The position numbers were made by a program, and so were the translations under genes. The notes below the pieces were generated by a model, which saw only the letters and a program-made list of their open reading frames with translations, did no database searches and was not told the DNA's origin. A stretch of 64,000 nt of DNA from Bacillota bacterium. GTDB taxonomy: Bacteria; Bacillota; Clostridia; Tissierellales; MES13. The DNA lies in contig VENA01000049.1 in assembly GCA_009711785.1 (NCBI GenBank), forward strand, positions 1-64,000. The letters are read 5' to 3'. Within the stretch, counting starts at the first letter, position 1. The number at the start of each line of letters is the position of its first letter. Positions 1 to 8,669 of this stretch are shown piece after piece.

Positions 1-1
1 C

Positions 2-595
2 CAAGGAAAAACTGCTATGGGCATGTTTATGATGTTTGTAATAATGTTTGTTGGTAATGAAATGGCTCTTTTATTAGAGGATAAAAAACTAAAAACATTT
101 ACAAGGGCATTTACAGCACCACTTAAGAATTATGAAATGGCTTTAGGTCAGTTAATTGCAAATACCTTATTAGGTTCATTACAAATTCTAATATTTTTAT
201 TTTTTACAACAGTTATATTTAAAGTAAATTGGGGAGTATCTATAGCATATATGTTTTTAATCTTGTTTATTTTTATGATAACGGCTATAGGGTTTGCCAT
301 AGGACTTGCAGGTATTATAAAGGAAAGTGAAAAATATAATATGATATTAATGTTAATAGCATTGGTTACTAGTTTTTTAGGAGGAAGTTTCTTTCCACTT
401 GAAAATTTAAATAAACTAATAAACAAAATTTCTAATTTTATTCCTCAAAGATGGGTTATCGATGCTTTTGTTAAGTTATCAGAGGGAGGTACAATCTCTG
501 ATATATATACAAACATTTTAGTTCTAATTTTATTTGGAATAGTATTATTTACCTTCGGAATAAAGTCTTTAAAACCTAATTTAGAAGATTTGTAA
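2..595 (+). CDS. ABC-2 type transporter permease, C-terminal part (5' truncated by window)
   Basis: The reading frame is open from base 2, so the true start lies outside the window. What remains, about 198 residues, is very hydrophobic, with five or so membrane spans. It has the ABC-2 permease pattern: a cytoplasmic segment with basic residues (FTRAFTAPLKNYEMALGQL), then spans, then a re-entrant SFFPLENL region before the last helix. Such permeases pair with an ATPase to export drugs, lipids or polysaccharides; the ATPase is presumably upstream. The substrate cannot be told from this part. It is followed at once by an intrinsic terminator. Confidence 0.8.
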   Translation, partial: QGKTAMGMFMMFVIMFVGNEMALLLEDKKLKTFTRAFTAPLKNYEMALGQLIANTLLGSLQILIFLFFTTVIFKVNWGVSIAYMFLILFIFMITAIGFAIGLAGIIKESEKYNMILMLIALVTSFLGGSFFPLENLNKLINKISNFIPQRWVIDAFVKLSEGGTISDIYTNILVLILFGIVLFTFGIKSLKPNLEDL

Positions 596-597
596 TA

Positions 598-625
598 AAA
601 AGGATGGTAGCCATCCTTTTTATTT
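598..625 (+). terminator. Intrinsic terminator after ABC permease
   Basis: A perfect stem AAAAGGATGG / CCATCCTTTT with loop TAG runs into a T tract three bases after the permease stop codon. It separates the permease from the germination operon. Confidence 0.85.
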
Positions 626-694
626 GTTTTTTGGAATTAAAAGATAAGTTTGTGTTAATAATAAATCACAAAAGAGAATTTAAAGGGTGATGTT

Positions 695-2278
695 ATGTTT
701 AAAAAATTATCTTCAATATTTAAATACATACAATTAAAGTCAATTAATGATAGTAAAAAGAATAATAAAAAAAGTATAAAAATTCCTACTTCACTAGAAG
801 AAACTAAGACAAAGTTAAAGGGGATTTTTTCTGATTGTGGAGAATTTGTAATGAAAGAAGTAATATTAGGGAATGAATTAAAGGTAAAAATTATAGTTGC
901 ATTTATTGATGGTCTTACTAATGAAGAATCAGTGGACAGTAATATTTTAAAACCTATAATGATAGAATCAAGAAAAGTTTTTTTAGATAATGAAAATAAA
1001 GACTTACTATCTATTATAAAAAAACATATTTTAAACTCTTGTATCGTTGATGAAGAAAGGGATTTTAATACTTCAGTTAATATGATATTAGATGGAAATA
1101 CTGTTTTATTTATTGATGGTGAGGATACATCCCTTGTAATAGAAGCAAAGGCTTGGGAAGCTAGAGGGATAGAAAAAAGTGAAGTAGAAAATGTTGTTAG
1201 AGGCCCCAGAGAAGCTTTTACAGAGCAAATTTCAGTTAATGTATCACAAATTCGTAGACGTATTAAAAATCCAGATTTAAAGACAGAATATATGAAGATT
1301 GGAGAAAAAACAAATACAGATATCTGTATTTGCTATATTAAAGGGGTAGTTAATAAGGACATATTGAAGACTGTTAAGAGGCGACTTGAGAGAATAAAAA
1401 CAGATTCAATACTAGAATCGGGGTATTTAGAAGAGTTTATAGAAGACGGCCCCTTTTCACTTTTTGCTACATTAGGAAATAGTGAAAAACCAGATATAAT
1501 AGCTGCTAAACTCTTAGAAGGAAGGGTAGCAATATTAACAGACGGAACCCCAGTTTGTTTGACTGCTCCTTACCTTTTTATTGAATCATTGCATGTAAGT
1601 GAGGATTATTATTCTAGATACTTTTTTTCTAGCGTTTCAAGAATATTTCGTGTATTAGGGTTATTAATATCAGCCTACGCGCCAGCAATATATGTTGCTT
1701 TAATCACATTTCATAGAGATATAATTCCATTTGAACTTTTATTGACTATGGCTGGTGCTAAGGAAGGTGTACCTTTCTCGCCTTTAGTTGAAGCACTTAT
1801 TATGCTTATAGCTTTTGAACTTTTAAAAGAAGCAGGTGTAAGAATGCCAAGACCTGTAGGTCAAGCTGTAAGTATAGTAGGAGCGTTAGTATTAGGAGAA
1901 GCAGCTATTCAGGCCGGGGTTGCAAGTCCTCCAATGGTTATAACTATAGCAGCTACTGCAATAGCTAGTTTTACAGTTCAACCTCTACAAGGAACTATAC
2001 CAATATTTAGGTTTTTTATGCTTTTTGCAGCCAATATATTAGGCTTTTTAGGGATAATGTTAGTTACTGTAGTTATATTAATTCACATGTGCTCTTTAAG
2101 ATCTTTTGGAGTTCCTTATTTATATCCATTTTCACCACTAACTGGAAGTGATTTAAAGGATACTATTCTAAGGGCTCCTATATGGGCTATGTTTACAAGA
2201 CCGAAGGCCTTGTCATGGGATGGAAATAAAAACACTAAATATAAAATGAATATAGATTATAGAAAAAAGGAAGATTAA
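695..2278 (+). CDS. gerA: Spore germination receptor subunit A (GerA family)
   Basis: This is a 527-residue protein, the usual size for GerAA/GerKA subunits. A soluble N-terminal half of about 290 residues is followed by a membrane half with about five or six spans, including the family-typical stretches GLLISAYAPAIYVALITFH, MAGAKEGVPFSPLVEALIML and MPRPVGQAVSIVGALVLGEAAIQAG. GerA-family subunits form the nutrient-sensing ligand-gated channel in the spore inner membrane with the B and C subunits, and both follow here. The ATG is preceded by a GGGTGAT ribosome site. The operon order A-C-small-B is common in Clostridia. The germinant cannot be predicted. The gene supports an endospore-forming host. 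Confidence 0.95.
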   Translation: MFKKLSSIFKYIQLKSINDSKKNNKKSIKIPTSLEETKTKLKGIFSDCGEFVMKEVILGNELKVKIIVAFIDGLTNEESVDSNILKPIMIESRKVFLDNENKDLLSIIKKHILNSCIVDEERDFNTSVNMILDGNTVLFIDGEDTSLVIEAKAWEARGIEKSEVENVVRGPREAFTEQISVNVSQIRRRIKNPDLKTEYMKIGEKTNTDICICYIKGVVNKDILKTVKRRLERIKTDSILESGYLEEFIEDGPFSLFATLGNSEKPDIIAAKLLEGRVAILTDGTPVCLTAPYLFIESLHVSEDYYSRYFFSSVSRIFRVLGLLISAYAPAIYVALITFHRDIIPFELLLTMAGAKEGVPFSPLVEALIMLIAFELLKEAGVRMPRPVGQAVSIVGALVLGEAAIQAGVASPPMVITIAATAIASFTVQPLQGTIPIFRFFMLFAANILGFLGIMLVTVVILIHMCSLRSFGVPYLYPFSPLTGSDLKDTILRAPIWAMFTRPKALSWDGNKNTKYKMNIDYRKKED

Positions 2279-2281
2279 AAT

Positions 2282-3457
2282 ATGGTTGATAAAAAATTAA
2301 TGCTATTAATAATAATTCTAGTTATACCAAGTTTACTATTAGGATGTTGGGATAATAGAGATTTTTCTGAAGTATCTATTGTATCTGCTGTAGGACTAGA
2401 TTTAACTGATGATAATAAAATAATAGCAACATTACAAATAGTAAAACCTAGCCAATTAAAAGGACAACAAGAAGGATCATCTAATAATGAAAGAGCAACG
2501 TGGGTTCATTCAAGCAAAGGTGATACCGTTGTAGAGGCACTTAGAAACCAACTTAATGTAGTCAATAGAATAATGGACTATAGTCATCTTCAATTATTAG
2601 TTATTGGTGAAAAATTTGCTAAAGAAAGTATAGTAGATGTATTATCTTCCTTTGAAAGTGGTACCGAAACAGAAAAAGAGATTAATGTTGTGATTGCTAA
2701 AGGTATGTCAGCAGAAAGGATTCTAAGAGCTGAAAGTGAATTGGAGACAGTTTCAGTTATGCACATTAAAGATATAATCGATAATAGTAGAATACGTGCT
2801 ACTATGAATGATAGTCGGATGATGGATATATTAAAGGATATAGCAACACCTGGATTGAATAGTACAGTAAGTGTTATTGAAACTGTAAGAGAAGAGCCTG
2901 AGTTGGAGATAAAAGATTTAAGAATTGAGGGTTTAGGTATTTTTAAGAAGGATAAATTAGTTGGATATTTTGATAAAAATCCAACAAAAGGTCTATTATT
3001 TGCTATAAATGAGGTTGACGGAGGAATCATAGCTATAAAAAACCCATTAAATGAAAACAAGAATATATGTACTGAAATACTAGATTGTGAAGGTAAAATA
3101 AAAGCAGAAGTAGTTAATAATGAGCCAAAATTATCAATTGGTGTAAGGATGATAAGTGAGATTGAATGTCAACAGGGAAGTGAAGATTTAACTTCAGTAG
3201 CTTTAATTAAAGAATTAGAAAAAAGAATAAAAGAGAAAGTGATTGAAGACATAACTAAGGCCCTAAATTCAGCTCAAAAAGAATATAAAAGTGATGTTTT
3301 TGGTTTTGGGAAAGTATTATATAAAACAAATTTAAAGTATTGGAATGAAGTTAAAGATAATTGGGATGATATTTTTAGTGATACAAAAGTTAATATAAAT
3401 GTGTCAGTAGAAATGAAGCGCTCGGGCTTATTGAAAAGGTCTCTTGATAAAAAATAA
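2282..3457 (+). CDS. gerC: Spore germination lipoprotein subunit C (Ger(x)C family)
   Basis: This 391-residue protein has a signal peptide ending in the lipobox LLLGC (Cys22), then CWDNRDFSEVSIVSAVGLDL, the hallmark start of mature GerAC-type lipoproteins. It would be lipidated and anchored on the outer face of the spore inner membrane. There it forms the third part of the receptor with GerA and GerB. The C-terminal half carries the Spore_GerAC domain (IKELEKRIKEKVIEDI..., then YKSDVFGFGKVLYKTN). It starts four bases after gerA, so the two are co-translated. Confidence 0.95.
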   Translation: MVDKKLMLLIIILVIPSLLLGCWDNRDFSEVSIVSAVGLDLTDDNKIIATLQIVKPSQLKGQQEGSSNNERATWVHSSKGDTVVEALRNQLNVVNRIMDYSHLQLLVIGEKFAKESIVDVLSSFESGTETEKEINVVIAKGMSAERILRAESELETVSVMHIKDIIDNSRIRATMNDSRMMDILKDIATPGLNSTVSVIETVREEPELEIKDLRIEGLGIFKKDKLVGYFDKNPTKGLLFAINEVDGGIIAIKNPLNENKNICTEILDCEGKIKAEVVNNEPKLSIGVRMISEIECQQGSEDLTSVALIKELEKRIKEKVIEDITKALNSAQKEYKSDVFGFGKVLYKTNLKYWNEVKDNWDDIFSDTKVNINVSVEMKRSGLLKRSLDKK

Positions 3458-3469
3458 AGGATGATATTT

Positions 3470-3688
3470 ATGATTATAGGATTTATTTCCATATTTTTAT
3501 TACTGATACTTATTGATTTACCAAAACTTAAAAAAAGTAATTTAAATACTAAATATATAATGGTATATTTTTTTATTACACTTTTAAGTTTCGGTCTTGG
3601 GTTATTGTTGATTGTAAAGCCTAATATTCCAAGTATTTATGAAATAGTTAATACTATTATACCGCTTTTTCCTAAGGCTTTAAAATAA
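3470..3688 (+). CDS. Small two-span membrane protein of the ger operon
   Basis: The protein is 72 residues with two hydrophobic helices separated by the basic linker KLKKSNLNTK. I chose ATG 3470 rather than the in-frame ATG at 3461 because AAAGGATG directly precedes 3461 and is correctly spaced only from 3470. Its place between gerC and gerB, with short gaps, says it is co-expressed with the receptor. Small two-helix D subunits have been described in some GerA-type receptors, and this resembles them in size and topology. I do not recognise a sequence family with certainty. Confidence 0.75.
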   Translation: MIIGFISIFLLLILIDLPKLKKSNLNTKYIMVYFFITLLSFGLGLLLIVKPNIPSIYEIVNTIIPLFPKALK

Positions 3689-3704
3689 AGGATAGGTGAT
3701 TTTA

Positions 3705-4790
3705 ATGAAGGATGTAAAAATATCTAATATACAATTTATATTTCTTTTAGTGAGTTTTATATTTGGGAATAGTTCAGTATTCACTTTAGGTTCAGGGGTT
3801 TCACAGGATGCTTGGTTAGCTTATATATTAGGATGGATAGCAGGATTAATAATAATTGGAGTTATAGTATATTTAGCAAAACTCAATCAATCTAAAACTC
3901 TAATTGGGATATTAACAGATAGCTTAGGAAAATATTTAGGTAAAAGTATAGCATTAATATATGTAGTTTATTTTATTATTAAAGGAGGTTGGGTACTAAG
4001 AACGTATGGTGAGTTTTGTAAAGGAGCAGGTTATGAGAGAACCCCTTTAGTATTTATTATTTCAATTTCTGCATTAGTTTTAGTTTATGCATTAAATAAT
4101 GGATTAGAGGTATTAGCTAGGGCAAATGAGTTACTAGCGCCTTTATTAGTTACATTTACATTAGTTGTAACAGTACTTTTAATACCTGAATTCACTTTTG
4201 ATAATTTTCTCCCGGTTTTTGAAAGTAGTTTAGGTAATATATTAATATCAAGTTCTACAATTGCATGTTTTCCCTTTGGAGAAGTAATGGTTTTTCTTAT
4301 GATTTTCCCTTACATGGCTAATGAAGAAAAGTTGGTTAAATTTACATATATGACTACAATTATTATAGGATTTGTTATATTTATATCTATTTTAAGAGAT
4401 CTTTTAGTTTTAGGACCTGAATTAATTGATATAACTATTTTTCCTACTAACATAGTTGTTGGAATAGTCCCATCAATACAGATACAACCCCCTTTATTGA
4501 CTGCAGTTTATTTAATTGGATGTGGAATAAAAGCGTATGTATATGTTTTTGCTGCTATAACTGCCATTACAGAAATATTTGGATTTGATGATTATAAACC
4601 TTTAGTAATTCCTGTTACGACATTAAATGTTGTAATAGGAATGTGGATATATGATAATGTATTTGAAATGTTACATTCTGTTACCAGAAATGTACCTTAT
4701 ATATTTTTGATATTTCAGTTTATTATTCCAGTTATCATGTTAATAATAACAATTGTCAAAAAGCAAAATAAAAAACAGACTATAAGTTAG
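3705..4790 (+). CDS. gerB: Spore germination receptor subunit B (GerAB family permease-like)
   Basis: This 361-residue integral membrane protein has ten predicted spans and belongs to the GerAB branch of the amino acid/polyamine/organocation transporter superfamily. These B subunits form the germinant-binding pocket. The start VKISNIQFIFLLVSFIFGNS and the FPFGEVMVFLMIFPYM and RDLLVLGPE segments are typical of the family. The GTG at 3696 is part of the ribosome site GGATAGGTG, so ATG 3705 is the better start. It is the last gene of the operon; its stop codon lies inside a hairpin. Confidence 0.93.
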   Translation: MKDVKISNIQFIFLLVSFIFGNSSVFTLGSGVSQDAWLAYILGWIAGLIIIGVIVYLAKLNQSKTLIGILTDSLGKYLGKSIALIYVVYFIIKGGWVLRTYGEFCKGAGYERTPLVFIISISALVLVYALNNGLEVLARANELLAPLLVTFTLVVTVLLIPEFTFDNFLPVFESSLGNILISSSTIACFPFGEVMVFLMIFPYMANEEKLVKFTYMTTIIIGFVIFISILRDLLVLGPELIDITIFPTNIVVGIVPSIQIQPPLLTAVYLIGCGIKAYVYVFAAITAITEIFGFDDYKPLVIPVTTLNVVIGMWIYDNVFEMLHSVTRNVPYIFLIFQFIIPVIMLIITIVKKQNKKQTIS

Positions 4791-4800
4791 TCTGTTAGAT
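4765..4800 (-). terminator. Terminator shared by convergent gerB and the 47-codon minus-strand gene
   Basis: AACAGACTA (4774-4782) pairs perfectly with TAGTCTGTT (4788-4796) over a five-base loop. Read on the minus strand, the stem is followed by TTTTTTATTTT, a proper intrinsic terminator. On the plus strand the following sequence is less T-rich, so termination of the ger operon here would be weaker. Confidence 0.75.
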
Positions 4801-4811
4801 TTTAAATATTA

Positions 4812-4955
4812 TTATTTAAAAGTATATATTAAAAAAGATATAAAAATCATTAAAGTAACGCTGATTGTGATTTTAAATATTCTTTTTCTTTTATTTCTTT
4901 TAAATGTATAGGAACTATCACAGTTCATAATATTTATATATTTAGGATTGTACAT
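4812..4955 (-). CDS. 47-residue small membrane protein, unknown function
   Basis: This short minus-strand gene was found by reading the sequence. It has a strong ribosome site AAGGAGG (plus-strand CCTCCTT at 4961-4967) at ideal distance from ATG 4955. Its polar N-terminus is followed by a very basic stretch (KRNKRKR) and one C-terminal membrane helix (ITISVTLMIFISFLIYTF), and it ends just before a minus-strand terminator. Ribosome site, topology (positive-inside rule) and terminator together make it a credible gene despite its size. I do not recognise a family. Its position opposite a ger operon may be incidental. Confidence 0.65.
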   Translation of the reverse strand: MYNPKYINIMNCDSSYTFKRNKRKRIFKITISVTLMIFISFLIYTFK

Positions 4956-5407
4956 AATATCCTCCTTGTCTGTTGTAAATAAGCTAAAATTTTAACTTTT
5001 AACTTAGTAATCATATGAAACATTAGTTCGAGGATAGTATACCATATATATGTAGAAATTTCAATTATTTTGTCAAATAATGACTATTGAACCATAATTA
5101 AATCTGGGCTAAAAATAGCCCAGATTTAGTAATTATAAGGAAGTTAGTTATATATATATTATAAAATTGTACAATAAATTATTAAGATTAAGTATATAAT
5201 TAAAATTTGCATTTGTACCTTATAATTACTTAAATGATATGGTTACCAAAGGGTTTAGCTATTAAAGTATTTAAGTTTTATCAAAGTAGAATATAATCTA
5301 TATATTTTACTTTAAGTTATATCTTTTAGTGTTGGTTAATTGGCAACCAAATGCATTATTTAATATATATATATGAGCTTTAAAGGTTAATATTACAAAA
5401 AAATTAG
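4956..5407. other. AT-rich intergenic region with a perfect 13-bp inverted repeat
   Basis: No gene is visible in these 450 bases. At 5099-5128, TAAATCTGGGCTA pairs perfectly with TAGCCCAGATTTA over an AAAA loop. It is not followed by a T tract in either direction, so it is an unusual, poorly placed terminator, a processing hairpin or an operator. The rest is low-complexity AT sequence. Confidence 0.5.
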
Positions 5408-5824
5408 TTACTTATAGTTTTTTTCTAATTTTTCTATTTCTTTATTTAGATCCTTTTCAATTTTTTCTTTTATAGAATTTTTCATTTCTTCAATCATATT
5501 TTCTTTATCATTATTAATTTTATCTTTTACTTTTTCTACTTCTTGATTTAATTTGTTTTTAGCTTCTTGTATTTTACTTTGTTCATATGCATCTAATTCA
5601 TTTCTAATTTCTGTTTCAATATCATCTACATAATTTTTCAACTCATTTTGAGCATTTTCCCCGTCGGTAGTTAAAGCTGACTCTTTAGTTAGATAATCAT
5701 TTTTTATACTTGTAAGATGATTTTTAATCGTTTCAAATAAAGACGTTTGTGCAAAGGCTACAGAACTAAAAACTATTGACATTATTAATATTGATAGTAG
5801 TATTTTTTTTGATAACTTTTTCAA
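5408..5824 (-). CDS. Secreted coiled-coil protein, unknown function
   Basis: The 138-residue protein starts at TTG 5824, just after the ribosome site AGGGGGG (plus strand CCCCCC). A clear signal peptide (basic KKLSKK, hydrophobic core, cleavage after AFA) precedes a mature part of about 112 residues that is almost entirely charged heptad-like helix (EVEKVKDKINNDKENMIEEM...). It would be exported and may form a coiled coil at the cell surface or in the spore. There is no cell-wall anchor. It is a single-gene unit, convergent to nothing and divergent from the aminopeptidase locus. No family was recognised. Confidence 0.75.
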   Translation of the reverse strand: MKKLSKKILLSILIMSIVFSSVAFAQTSLFETIKNHLTSIKNDYLTKESALTTDGENAQNELKNYVDDIETEIRNELDAYEQSKIQEAKNKLNQEVEKVKDKINNDKENMIEEMKNSIKEKIEKDLNKEIEKLEKNYK

Positions 5825-5928
5825 TTATAACCCCCCTTTTAATAGTGTTACTTATATTATATTTTACATAGATGGTAATTTTAAGGAGCAATAATTGGTA
5901 TAAAAACTAAAATTTAATAATAATATGC

Positions 5929-5957
5929 TTGTTTAAAAAAATCTACTATGATAAAAT
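5929..5957 (+). promoter_or_regulatory. Sigma-A-type promoter of leader RNA 1
   Basis: TTGTTT (5929-5934), a 17-base spacer and TAAAAT (5952-5957) would start transcription near 5964. The transcript would begin about 20 bases before the conserved leader element, the same distance as in the second copy. Confidence 0.6.
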
Positions 5958-5984
5958 TAAAAAAAAGAATAAATAGAATATTTT

Positions 5985-6058
5985 GACTTGTTTATTGAGA
6001 TTAAAATCCACGTAAATGAGCCCAGTAAATGTAAAACATTTATTGGGCTTTTTTTGTA
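5985..6058 (+). ncRNA. Candidate cis-regulatory leader RNA, copy 1, with terminator
   Basis: CTTGTTTA (5987-5994) can pair with TAAATGAG (6013-6020), enclosing a short variable hairpin (GAT TAAA ATC) and the conserved ACG. An intrinsic terminator follows directly: GCCCAGTAAATGT / ACATTTATTGGGC with seven T's (6020-6055). The same arrangement and sequence recur at 9922-10010, with the variable base of the outer helix changed so that a G-T pair here is a G-C pair there. Promoter, small structured element, terminator and then a gene is the layout of a transcription-attenuating riboswitch. I cannot place it in a named class. Confidence 0.6.
6020..6057 (+). terminator. Attenuator-type intrinsic terminator in leader 1
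   Basis: This is a 13-bp stem with one G-T pair, an AAA loop and TTTTTTT, ending 20 bases before the aminopeptidase start. Its 5' arm abuts the outer helix of the leader element, so folding of one could affect the other. Confidence 0.85.
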
Positions 6059-6077
6059 ATTTAAAGGAGGATGGATA

Positions 6078-6899
6078 ATGAAAATTTTTGTATCTGTTGA
6101 TTTAGAAGGGATTTGGGGAATTGTATCTAAGGATCATGTATCTAATCAGACAAAAGAATACGATAGGGTAAGAAAAATTATGACCCAGGAAGCAAATTGG
6201 GTTATAGAGAAAGCATTTAATAAAGGAGCTACAGAAGTTATAGTAAATGATTCCCATGATACTATGGATAATTTACTTATTGATAAATTACATCCAAAAG
6301 CACAATTAATTAGTGGATCGCCTAAACCATTAAGTATGATGGAAGGAATAGATGATACCTTTGATGGAGCTATATATATAGGTTATCATGCAAGAAAGGG
6401 TACAAATAATGGAAATTTTGATCATACCTATTCAGGGGGGACAATATCAAGTATAAAAATAAATGGTAAACCAGTAGGGGAAAGTGGAATCAATGCTGGA
6501 GTTTGTGGGTATTATGATGTACCAATTTTAGCAATCTCAGGAGATGATAAGTTAGCAGCTCAAGTAAAAGAAGAAATAGGTGATGTTGAAACTATTATTG
6601 TTAAAAAGGCTATTTCTAGATATTGTTCAAGGAACTTATCTTTAGAGTCAGTAAAAAAAGAGTATAAAGAGAAGCTTAATAAAGCATTTGATAATATTAA
6701 TAAATATCCAACTGTAAAATATAAGGGTAATATAGAAATGGAGATTGAATTTACTTTAGCTAATATGGCGGAGATGGCTATGCTTTTACCTGGAGTAGTT
6801 AGAAAAAATCCTACTACTATAAAAATAAATTCAAAGGATTATCTAGAACTTTTTAAGATGTTTAGAGCCTGTTTAATTTTAGGAGGAACCGGAAAATAA
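6078..6899 (+). CDS. dppA: D-aminopeptidase, M55 family (DppA-like)
   Basis: The 273-residue protein is the usual M55 size. The metal-binding residues known from Bacillus subtilis DppA fall in place: Asp8 and Glu10 in SVDLEGIWG, His60 in VNDSHD, His104 in IGYHA and Glu135 in GKPVGESG. His116 in FDHTYSG is the likely catalytic histidine. The enzyme releases N-terminal D-amino acids from peptides such as D-Ala-D-Ala and forms decamers in the cytoplasm. It starts 16 bases after AAAGGAGG and sits next to an NlpC/P60 endopeptidase, as in Bacillus dpp/ykf clusters. This points to use of peptidoglycan-derived peptides. It lies downstream of a candidate riboswitch. Confidence 0.93.
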   Translation: MKIFVSVDLEGIWGIVSKDHVSNQTKEYDRVRKIMTQEANWVIEKAFNKGATEVIVNDSHDTMDNLLIDKLHPKAQLISGSPKPLSMMEGIDDTFDGAIYIGYHARKGTNNGNFDHTYSGGTISSIKINGKPVGESGINAGVCGYYDVPILAISGDDKLAAQVKEEIGDVETIIVKKAISRYCSRNLSLESVKKEYKEKLNKAFDNINKYPTVKYKGNIEMEIEFTLANMAEMAMLLPGVVRKNPTTIKINSKDYLELFKMFRACLILGGTGK

Positions 6900-6913
6900 A
6901 GGGGAGGTTTTTT

Positions 6914-7732
6914 ATGGAACTTAGAAATCATCAATACGCTATAACTAAAAAAACAGTGGCACCCATAAGGAAAGAAACAAATTTTAAAAGTGAAATGGCA
7001 GATGAAAGTTTATTTGGGATGGTTGTAAAGATTCTAAGAAATGAAGGTAGGGGTTGGTATTACGTTGAAACACATTATGATTATTATGGATATATGCATG
7101 AAAGTGATTTAATTATGGATACAGATGAAGCTTTAGATTGGCAAGAAAAATCCTCTAATAATCTTAAGCATCCAATAATAGATGTTATGGCTGAGGCTAA
7201 ATATCAAAGCTATAAGATAGAACTTCTTGTAAAGGGGTCTTTTATTATACCCACAGACAATAAAAAAGATGGATGGACTGAAATTATATTGCCTCAAAAG
7301 AAAAAAGGGTGGATTAAGTCAGATTTTATATATGAAGATAATATATATGTTAAAGATGAAGATAAATTAAGAGAAAGGTTAGTTAAAACTGCTTTGACTT
7401 ATCTAGGAACCCAATACCGTTGGGGAGGAAAAAGTCCACTTGGAATAGATTGTTCTGGTCTTACATCTATGTCTTATTTATTAAATGGAATAGTAATATA
7501 TAGAGATGCTTTATTAAAGGATAAATATATGAAAGAAATTAAATTAGATGATATAAAAAAAGGAGATTTATTATTTTTTCCAGGACATGTAGCTATGTAT
7601 ATAGGAGATAATAAATACGTTCATTCTACTTCAAGTTCCCATGGAGTTGTTATTAATAGCTTAGATCCTGAGGATAAAGATTTTAGAAAGGATCTTAAAG
7701 AGGATATAACATGTATAGGTACTATATTTTAG
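6914..7732 (+). CDS. SH3-domain NlpC/P60 endopeptidase (YkfC-like)
   Basis: The 272-residue protein has one or two bacterial SH3-like domains (about 10-145) followed by an NlpC/P60 domain. The catalytic Cys180 lies in GIDCSGL, His225 in PGHVAMYIG and a third polar residue, His237, in YVHSTS. The absence of a signal peptide and the SH3-NlpC layout match YkfC, which cleaves gamma-D-Glu-diaminoacid bonds of murein peptides inside the cell. It begins 14 bases after the D-aminopeptidase, so the pair is one operon and would act in sequence on cell-wall peptides. A strong terminator follows. Confidence 0.9.
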   Translation: MELRNHQYAITKKTVAPIRKETNFKSEMADESLFGMVVKILRNEGRGWYYVETHYDYYGYMHESDLIMDTDEALDWQEKSSNNLKHPIIDVMAEAKYQSYKIELLVKGSFIIPTDNKKDGWTEIILPQKKKGWIKSDFIYEDNIYVKDEDKLRERLVKTALTYLGTQYRWGGKSPLGIDCSGLTSMSYLLNGIVIYRDALLKDKYMKEIKLDDIKKGDLLFFPGHVAMYIGDNKYVHSTSSSHGVVINSLDPEDKDFRKDLKEDITCIGTIF

Positions 7733-7738
7733 ATTAAT

Positions 7739-7768
7739 GAAAATGCTGATAATCAGCATTTTCTTATT
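7739..7768 (+). terminator. Intrinsic terminator after NlpC/P60 gene
   Basis: GAAAATGCTGAT (7739-7750) and ATCAGCATTTTC (7752-7763) form a long perfect palindrome followed by TTATT. Because the ribosome site of the next gene lies just after it, the transporter may be expressed by read-through. Confidence 0.75.
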
Positions 7769-7781
7769 GTAGGAGGATAAA

Positions 7782-8657
7782 ATGGAAAGCATTTCAAAAG
7801 ATCAATATAAGAATATGAGCGTTGCTTATTTACAATTAGTTTTTGTATCTTTCTTTTGGGCACTAAGTACAATATTAATAAAACTATTTATAACAAGTAT
7901 CCCTACTTTTCATCTTTTAATGGGTCAAAGTTTAAGTGCACTAATATTTTTGGTAACTATAAAGCCTAAAAAAATATTATTAATAAAAAAGGAAGATATA
8001 AAGATAGGTGGATATGCAGGATTATTTATATTTGGAACTTATTTTTTTAACTTTTATGGACTTAAATTTACAACTGCATCAAAGGCTGGTTTTTTAGTTA
8101 GTCTATCTGTGTTAATAATACCTATATTCAAAGCTTTTATAAAAAAAGAAAAACCAACAAAATGGACAATAATAACTATTTTAATTTCCTTAGTTGGACT
8201 TAAATTAATTTCAGGAATTAATGGTACAGATTTTAATATTGGTGATTTAATAATCCTAGGTACAGCCTTTAGTTATACCTTTTATGTTTTGGTATTAGAT
8301 AAATATTTAAAAGATAAAGATTATATCGTATTATCTATGCTACAGCTTATTTTCATGTTTATATTAAGTTTTATATTTGCAACGATATATGAAGGAATAA
8401 ATATTACTTATTTAAAATTAGGTATAATTCCAATAATTATTACAGGAATATTAGGTATAGGTATGGCAATGTTTTTCCAAATGAGAGCCCAAAGGGTGGC
8501 AAGTCCTGAAAGTGTGGGCTTGATATTACTATGTGAACCTATTTTCACTTTAATTATGGCTTTTTTCATATTAAAGGAAGCAATATTTTTAAAAGGAATA
8601 CTAGGTAGTGGATTGATACTTATTGCTTTAGTTTTAGCTGTTGTTAAAAGAATTTAA
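7782..8657 (+). CDS. EamA/DMT-family transporter
   Basis: The 291-residue membrane protein has ten hydrophobic spans in two EamA repeats (about 15-145 and 152-290). Typical features are the N-terminal FWALSTILIKLF and, near the end, the LLCEPIFTLIMAFFILKEAIFLKGILGSGLILIAL signature region. DMT transporters export or import small metabolites such as amino acids; the substrate is not predictable. It sits between murein-peptide enzymes and a beta-lactamase-like hydrolase, so a role in moving amino acids or peptide products is plausible inference only. Confidence 0.88.
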   Translation: MESISKDQYKNMSVAYLQLVFVSFFWALSTILIKLFITSIPTFHLLMGQSLSALIFLVTIKPKKILLIKKEDIKIGGYAGLFIFGTYFFNFYGLKFTTASKAGFLVSLSVLIIPIFKAFIKKEKPTKWTIITILISLVGLKLISGINGTDFNIGDLIILGTAFSYTFYVLVLDKYLKDKDYIVLSMLQLIFMFILSFIFATIYEGINITYLKLGIIPIIITGILGIGMAMFFQMRAQRVASPESVGLILLCEPIFTLIMAFFILKEAIFLKGILGSGLILIALVLAVVKRI

Positions 8658-8669
8658 GGGGGAGTTTTA

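Noticed and set aside
5985..6058. Assigning the leader RNA to a known class such as guanidine, purine, c-di-GMP or T-box
   Set aside because: I could not find the diagnostic sequences (for example the T-box GGTGG bulge or the purine core). Gene context does not fit guanidine export. Left unassigned.
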